DNA of 26,929 nt from Planctomycetota bacterium (lineage in GTDB: Bacteria > Planctomycetota > UBA1135 > UBA2386). A program made the translations under genes and the position numbers. Positions 23,201 through 26,929 of this stretch are shown here, one piece after another; the first letter of the stretch is position 1; each line of letters opens with the position of its first letter. The stretch lies in assembly GCA_020425885.1 (NCBI GenBank), contig JAGQRA010000147.1:1-26929 (forward strand). Reading direction: 5' to 3'. The notes beneath the pieces are model-generated. The model was not told the DNA's origin and did no database searches. It was given only the letters and a program-made list of their open reading frames with translations.

Positions 23201-25070
23201 TGAACGGCGGCGCCGCACCGTCGGGGATCGGCATCGGCACGTCGTCGTGATGGACCTGGTTGATGGCGACCCGCACCGGCGAGCCGGGCGCCGGATGCGA
23301 CCCATCGGCCAACGTCATCGAGTTGGCCCGGATCGTCATGCTGAGCCCTTCGATGCCGTTGCAGGTCAGGGTCACGTCCTGGCTGTTGTCGAACTGGACG
23401 TCATTGGCGGGGTCGAGCCGCGGCAACAGCACCGGCGCGGCCAGCCCGTTCGCGGCACCCGGGATGATGACGACCTCGTAGTGCAGGCACGGGAACCGCA
23501 GCACCTGAGGCTGGATCGTGCGACCACCCACCCGCGTCGCGGTGGCGCCATCGACGAGGAGATCGGCCGTGCCGCTGCGCTCGAGGGCGGTGAATTCGAA
23601 CTTGCCGTTCTCATCGGAGAACAACGTGACCTCGGTCGCATCGGTGTAGGTCAGGGTGCAGGTCGCGTGCTCGATCGGCTGGCTCGAGTTGTCGAGGACG
23701 ACGCCGGTGAAGGTCGTCGAGCCGGTGTCGGTGAGCCGACCATGAACGGTGAACACCGCGGCCGGACCGGCGTGCCCCTCGAAGGTGGCCAACACCTCGT
23801 TGATGCCGCCGAACTGCCCCGTCTGCAAGGTGACCTCGGCGTGACCGGTGGCGTCGGTCGGCGTCGTGACGACCTCCTGGTTCCACTCGGTGGTGCTCGA
23901 CACCGTGCCGGCGCCGCGCATGACCGAGAACCGCACCGGCACACCGGCGACGCCATTGCAGCCATCGCTGACCCAGACGCGCAGCGGCTCATGGGCCGGC
24001 CCGCCGGCGGCCACGACCTGGTCGCTGCCACTCGACACGTTGACCTGATTCGGCAGGCCCGCATCGGCCGAGGCCAGGAACAGGACGCTCGAATTCACAT
24101 CCTTGCTCGTGACTTCGACCCTGTTGTTGGCGAAGCCGGCGTCGCTGCCGAGGGTCAGGAACACCGACGCGAAGCCGCCGGCGTCGGTGAGCACCGTGGT
24201 CTCGGGATCGCCGAGCCCGCCCTGCACCGTGGTCACGCGGCCATCGCTGCGCACGACGCGGAACTTCACGACCTTGCCGACCAGCGGGCTGTCATCGGGA
24301 TTCAGCACCCGGACGACCAGCGGTTCCGGCAGCTGCTGATGGACGCCGGCGCGCTGCAGATCGCCGGACGAGGGCAGGATGCGGGTGCCGATCGGCGGCA
24401 CGTGAGTCGCCGTGAGCCGACGTTCGGTCGCGTTGCCGGCGGCGTCGACCGCTCGCACGACGATCTCGGTGGCAACACCGGCGGGGAGGTCGACGTCCGG
24501 CAACCGGAACGTGCCGTTGGTGCCGAGGCCGAGGTAGACATCGGCGGCGCGACCGTTCACCTCGACTTGCAGGCCATACTGTCCGGTCAGGGTGTCGGCG
24601 ACACGGCCGAGGACCTGGACACGTTCGGTCGGAACCGTGGCCTGATCGGCCGGGTAGTCGACCTGCAGACTCGGCGGCGTCGTGTCGTGGACGATGTCGA
24701 CCGTCTGTACCGGACTGGTGCTGCCGTCGGCGAACAGCTCGGTCAGCACGAGCCGGTTCTTGCGGTTGTCGCGCAGCGGAAGGTCGAACACGAACGACCG
24801 ATCGTCGAACGGACCGACCTGCATGTCCTGCATGCCGCCCTGAACCAGGAGGCTGCTTCCGGCCAACAGCGTTCGGCCTTTGACCTGGATCACCGAGGCC
24901 TGTGTGAACGGCGGCAGCGGGTCGATGGTCGGGCCGGTCAGGCTGTCTGGCCGGGTCGGCGCCGGCGTGACATCAGAGCCGCTGCGGCGGTGTTTGCAGC
25001 CGGCACCGATGGCCAACGCCAGCAACAGGACGAGGAACGGAACGCATCGCGAGAGACGGGGAGAATGCAT
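20286..25070 (-). CDS. Giant surface lipoprotein: Ig-like, hydrolase-like, BIG2 and IgGFc-binding-like domains
   Basis: A 1594-residue exported protein. The N-terminus (PFLVLLLALAIGAGC) is a lipoprotein-like signal with Cys25 as probable lipid site, though -3 is Gly rather than Leu. Domains in order: Ig-like modules (about 60-430, e.g. VKFRVVRSDGRV, VPVRFSVMRGAGTV); a carboxypeptidase-regulatory-like module (about 460-540, FTGVVLDNSSQPIEHAT, DENGKFEF); a ZU5-like stretch (about 565-700); a Cys-rich alpha/beta-hydrolase-like segment with GHSLGG (Ser794); BIG2 (about 1010-1100, SSNPAVVTVDEDGLVTAVSDG); another regulatory-like module; and from about 1195 to the end an IgGFc-binding-like domain (TDFLLAFPRNYG, QPFGIFLTTVHPVCVYG). 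It is probably a cell-surface adhesin or binding protein. The ATG at 25070 starts the signal peptide. The long plus-strand open frame across it is a GC-rich shadow. Confidence 0.88.
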   Translation of the reverse strand: MHSPRLSRCVPFLVLLLALAIGAGCKHRRSGSDVTPAPTRPDSLTGPTIDPLPPFTQASVIQVKGRTLLAGSSLLVQGGMQDMQVGPFDDRSFVFDLPLRDNRKNRLVLTELFADGSTSPVQTVDIVHDTTPPSLQVDYPADQATVPTERVQVLGRVADTLTGQYGLQVEVNGRAADVYLGLGTNGTFRLPDVDLPAGVATEIVVRAVDAAGNATERRLTATHVPPIGTRILPSSGDLQRAGVHQQLPEPLVVRVLNPDDSPLVGKVVKFRVVRSDGRVTTVQGGLGDPETTVLTDAGGFASVFLTLGSDAGFANNRVEVTSKDVNSSVLFLASADAGLPNQVNVSSGSDQVVAAGGPAHEPLRVWVSDGCNGVAGVPVRFSVMRGAGTVSSTTEWNQEVVTTPTDATGHAEVTLQTGQFGGINEVLATFEGHAGPAAVFTVHGRLTDTGSTTFTGVVLDNSSQPIEHATCTLTYTDATEVTLFSDENGKFEFTALERSGTADLLVDGATATRVGGRTIQPQVLRFPCLHYEVVIIPGAANGLAAPVLLPRLDPANDVQFDNSQDVTLTCNGIEGLSMTIRANSMTLADGSHPAPGSPVRVAINQVHHDDVPMPIPDGAAPPFTWTLQPAGAHFDPPVSITYPNMTGLPPGSITNFLSFDHDTGRFEIVATGAVSADGASITTDPGVGLSVSGWGCNCPPYSVTGDCKNCFEVAVVLFKGGPGSFNSSVGAGLRTMAAALRAIDPEKVTTRIVASSGSIFGGTATPQLNDATQWLASLESDECPRPHVGLVGHSLGGDTIRFSDGITADFRVALDPISRDLALQFPTSCEFYQRGHTFAGPSGVRNYLAADFTGTELTNCQGTGCLSSSCLRGYHMTGGSETLTTGDHSTVVGEAQADVESLVRALLPTPFAGDNPTAFLDETFTLSVGGRSLPLDADGHFHIRNIPAADAFGAGGPGSAPDFLSDDYLRVTGVGVFQNAPCYVFSEPFQIRQGRTTVLSNLTFTAEPPPLPVSISLSLDRPVLTSQSTTANATVIATLANNSQRDVTRRTSWTTYRSSNPAVVTVDEDGLVTAVSDGVAVITATNEGTSSVARIEVQLSGELTTVVGFARRPDGSPVANATISIIGQGATGVSDANGHFSVADVLATNGRISLLATATIGGTLLRGTSGQLDPVANGLTDAGIIVIDQATSAGTDFLLAFPRNYGQTSTLRLFVSGDVATVGQVQIPGLAYLDEFTVVPGLVTTVDIPANAEVTSSDGSQPFGIFLTTVHPVCVYGLNQVQYTTDAYAAVPIAALGTSYRVASYTGGGGTASATQLAVTALINNTVVTITPKTTLGSHAAGQPYNVTLNAGDVYQLAVSSGDCTGTLVTSTQPVGVFGTHRCAFIPAGVNYCDHLVEMLPPTGVWGTSVYTVSLGGRQNGDTFRVLAHDDNTAVTITGTSPNAFSLNAGDFNNLILDGLNTITADHPIMVMQYANGGRYDSRVGDPFMMLLPWEEQFQSSYTVTTPPTGFATHYINIVAPTAVASAGGVALDGTAVTAGQFTAIPGSAWSGARIVITPGSHRVAASAPFGLYVYGWNNDDSYGYPGGMNLSTR

Positions 25071-25234
25071 CGTGATTCCGGAGGACTACGGGCAACAGAT
25101 GGCGAGACTTCGTCCGAGGGACGAGGAATGGGCGGACAGGAGCCCTTCCCACGGCCCTGAGCAGCTGCGCAGATTAGCGTAGGCCGACCCTTCGCGCCAT
25201 CACCCCCACTGCGACCGACCGCACCCTGCCCCGG

Positions 25235-26344
25235 TCAGCTCGCCGTCACCGCCATCGCCTCGGCCTGCTGCTCCATCTGTTCGACCATGCGGAACTGCAC
25301 CCGCGCGCGATCGAGATTGTGACCGTCCCGATGCGTCTTGAAGTAAACATCGCCGGCGAGGTGGTCGGCGAGGAAGCGCAGGCCGATGGTGTAGGTCACG
25401 AGCCGGGCGGCGAACGGCATCAGCTCGATCTCGCGCGCCGACAACGAGCCTCGGGTTCCGGCCAGATAGCCATCGACGAGGGCGCGATACAGCACCAGGT
25501 CGGTCCCGACGCGGTCGAGATCGCGCTCGTCCTCGTCGCTGGTCGCCGCCGTGAAACGCACGAGATCGCCGAAGTCGTACAGCGCATAGCCCGGCATGCA
25601 GGTGTCGAGGTCGACGATGCATCGCGCCCTGCCGGTCCGATTGCAGAGCAGCACGTTGTTCAGCTTGGTGTCGCCGTGCACGGTGCAGGTCGGGATCTCG
25701 CCGGACTGCAGCAACCGATCGATGACGAACGCGGTCTCGTGCCGCGTCTGGGCGAAGCGGATCTCGGCCATGCAATCGGCGGCGCGGTTGAGCGGATCCT
25801 CGGCCAGGGCATCCTCGAACTGCTGCAGTCGATGCGGCGTGCTGAAGAACCTCGGCAGGGTCTCGCGCAGGCAGCCGGCATCGAGATCGGCGAGCTGTGA
25901 CTGGAACCAGCCGAACGCCCGCGCCGCCTCGTACGCCTGCCCGGGATTGCTGCAGTGGTCCTGACTCCTGGTGTCCTCGATGTAGGAGTAGGTGCGCCAC
26001 TGCCCGGAGTCGACGATCAGGTAGGAACGATCCTCCTTGGTCAACACCAGGTCGAGCACGCGGAAGCCATCCAGCGTCGTCGCCCCGGCCATCTTGCGGC
26101 GCAGGTGCCGACTGATGGTCTCGATGTTGTGCATCACGGCCGGGATGTCGTGGAACACCTTGTCGTTCATGCGCTGGTGCAGGAAGCGCTGCTCGCGACC
26201 GCCATCGGACCAGGTCGAGACGAAGGTGTCGTGGATGTGACCGCGCTGCAGCGAGCGCACGTCCTGCAAGGTGCCGGCGATGCGGAACTGTTGCGCCGCG
26301 TGCCGCAACTCGGCGTCGGTGAGCGGTGGTTTGTGACTGGTCAT
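25235..26344 (-). CDS. NahK-like sugar 1-kinase (aminoglycoside phosphotransferase fold)
   Basis: A 369-residue kinase of the APH fold. The best match by recall is N-acetylhexosamine 1-kinase (NahK), which phosphorylates GlcNAc or GalNAc at C1 with ATP. Seen: GHIHDTF near residue 35 (nucleotide loop, NGHINDTF in NahK), HGDTKLNNVLL with catalytic Asp225, IVDLDTCMPGYALYDFGDLVRF (metal site), and a C-terminal LMPFAARLVTYTIGLRFLADHLAGDVYFKTH that closely follows NahK. Length also fits (about 360). The exact sugar is not proved. Its ATG overlaps the stop of the HIT-family gene by four bases (ATGA), so they are translationally coupled. About 165 bases without a recognised gene separate it from the giant lipoprotein gene downstream. 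This is not an antibiotic-resistance enzyme on present evidence. Confidence 0.9.
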   Translation of the reverse strand: MTSHKPPLTDAELRHAAQQFRIAGTLQDVRSLQRGHIHDTFVSTWSDGGREQRFLHQRMNDKVFHDIPAVMHNIETISRHLRRKMAGATTLDGFRVLDLVLTKEDRSYLIVDSGQWRTYSYIEDTRSQDHCSNPGQAYEAARAFGWFQSQLADLDAGCLRETLPRFFSTPHRLQQFEDALAEDPLNRAADCMAEIRFAQTRHETAFVIDRLLQSGEIPTCTVHGDTKLNNVLLCNRTGRARCIVDLDTCMPGYALYDFGDLVRFTAATSDEDERDLDRVGTDLVLYRALVDGYLAGTRGSLSAREIELMPFAARLVTYTIGLRFLADHLAGDVYFKTHRDGHNLDRARVQFRMVEQMEQQAEAMAVTAS

Positions 26345-26670
26345 CGCAGCGGGTCGCCCGAATTGACGTGGAAGTGCAGGTGCTTGCTGTCCTGGTATCG
26401 GCCGAGGTTGGTCAGGACTCGAGCTGCACCGTGCTCGCGTTCGACCGCCGCCGCGACCCGCCGCACGAGGGCGAGCAATTCGTGCAAGAGGGCGTCGGTC
26501 GCAGACCCGAGGTCGGTCAGGGACGGCACGTGCTGCTTCGGAATGACGACGATGTGCACGGGCCAGAACGGACGCGTGTGATGGTAGGCCAACGCCGCAT
26601 CCGTCTCGGCCACGACCGTGACCCGAGTGCGGCCGCTCAGCACCTCATCGCAGTAGAAATCGGACGTCAT
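26341..26670 (-). CDS. HIT-family nucleotide-binding protein
   Basis: A 109-residue protein of the histidine triad superfamily. The start (SDFYCDEVLSGRTRVTVVAE) and middle (AYHHTRPFWPVHIVVIPKQHV) are standard for HIT proteins, and the triad HLHFH is at His97, His99 and His101. The family hydrolyses or transfers nucleotidyl groups through a histidine intermediate; Hint, Fhit and galactose-1-phosphate uridylyltransferase share the fold. The substrate is unknown. ATG 26670 is chosen because it gives the usual short N-terminus; GTG 26706 would add 12 residues. It is the first gene of a two-gene minus-strand unit with the NahK-like kinase, overlapping it by ATGA. Upstream, 26671-26929 holds no supported gene, only GATC-rich tracts near 26800 and short open frames. 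Confidence 0.9.
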   Translation of the reverse strand: MTSDFYCDEVLSGRTRVTVVAETDAALAYHHTRPFWPVHIVVIPKQHVPSLTDLGSATDALLHELLALVRRVAAAVEREHGAARVLTNLGRYQDSKHLHFHVNSGDPLR

Positions 26671-26929
26671 GGAGAACGCATCGAAGGGCGCCCCGCGCGG
26701 CAACACAAGGCAGCATCGGGCAACTCGTCGATCGTCCGGACCGGGTTGCGGCTAGCCGTGTCGGGCACGCCCCGATGTCACCGTCGTCGCGCTCGGCCGA
26801 TCGATCGATCGTGCACCGAGTTCGTCGCCCATGTCGCGCTCGGGTGCGATCTGGTGCAGCTCCGGTTCGTGGTTCGGCTACGCTTGGCCGCCGTCGCCAT
26901 GCCTGCCGCCCACGGTCGCAACCTCGCCC

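Noticed and set aside
21654..25160. A plus-strand open frame of 1168 codons opposite the giant lipoprotein gene
   Set aside because: It is rich in Arg, Gly, Asp and Ala with no signal peptide or domain, as expected for the antisense of a GC-rich gene. The minus strand has clear domains and a lipoprotein start.
25235..26344. Reading the kinase as an aminoglycoside-resistance gene
   Set aside because: Motifs HGDTKLNN, DLDTCMPG, DFGD and the C-terminal RFLADHL-x-GDVYF match NahK-type sugar kinases much better.
26707..26929. Short open frames at the right edge (for example from ATG 26831 or ATG 26899)
   Set aside because: They are too short, lack a ribosome-binding site and any recognisable motif; a gene that continues past the edge cannot be excluded.

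Overview
The window is about 26.9 kb of high-GC bacterial DNA. It most likely comes from a member of the Planctomycetota. Several exported proteins (1840-2982, 18346-20235, 20286-25070) have the Gly/Pro/Ser/Thr/Ala-rich secreted style common in that phylum, including C-terminal beta regions of the 'LYLIAWSCSG' and 'SPGFVGYGG' kind, and the small bL33 protein and EF-hand membrane protein also fit. The assignment is by recognition only, since no 16S or marker search was possible. I see no mobile element, CRISPR array, tRNA or rRNA. Coding density is high and genes change strand often.

Layout, left to right. (1) 114-1589 (+) is a membrane-anchored HEAT-like protein of unknown role. It converges on a 54-codon rpmG gene (bL33) at 1603-1767 (-), and upstream of rpmG on the same strand is an exported Planctomycetota-type protein (1840-2982, -). 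The latter has a structured leader (3046-3125) shared with the divergent SDR oxidoreductase gene (3266-4084, +). (2) 4207-8162 (+) is a tight run of five genes: an anchored LysM protein, a polytopic His-containing membrane protein that distantly recalls Brp/Blh carotenoid oxygenases, a 100-residue membrane protein, a class I methyltransferase, and a Tat-exported class V aminotransferase-fold PLP enzyme. (3) 8318-11307 (+) holds two glycosyltransferases in tandem, each ending in TPR-like helices. (4) 11406-13823 (+) is an 805-residue EF-hand-containing membrane protein with its own plausible sigma-70 promoter. It converges on an orphan NMT1/THI5-like solute-binding protein (13851-14852, -), which is divergent from a methyl-accepting chemotaxis protein (15017-16585, +).

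(5) A DUS3-like tRNA-dihydrouridine synthase (16643-17755, -) is divergent from a two-gene unit (17834-20235, +). In that unit a small exported protein is translationally coupled to a secreted M64-family zinc peptidase. (6) A 1594-residue putative lipoprotein (20286-25070, -) combines Ig-like repeats, a GHSLGG hydrolase-like segment, a BIG2-like domain and a C-terminal IgGFc-binding-like domain. (7) A HIT-family protein and a NahK-like sugar kinase (26341-26670 and 25235-26344, both -) overlap by ATGA and form a small operon. The last ~220 bases hold no gene I can support.

The most interesting candidates for new biology are the HIT/NahK-like pair, the twin TPR-tailed glycosyltransferases, the surface-protein set (M64 peptidase with companion, and the giant IgGFc-type lipoprotein), the uncharacterised EF-hand membrane protein, and the leader hairpins near 3046-3125. 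None is proved to be a novel system from sequence alone.
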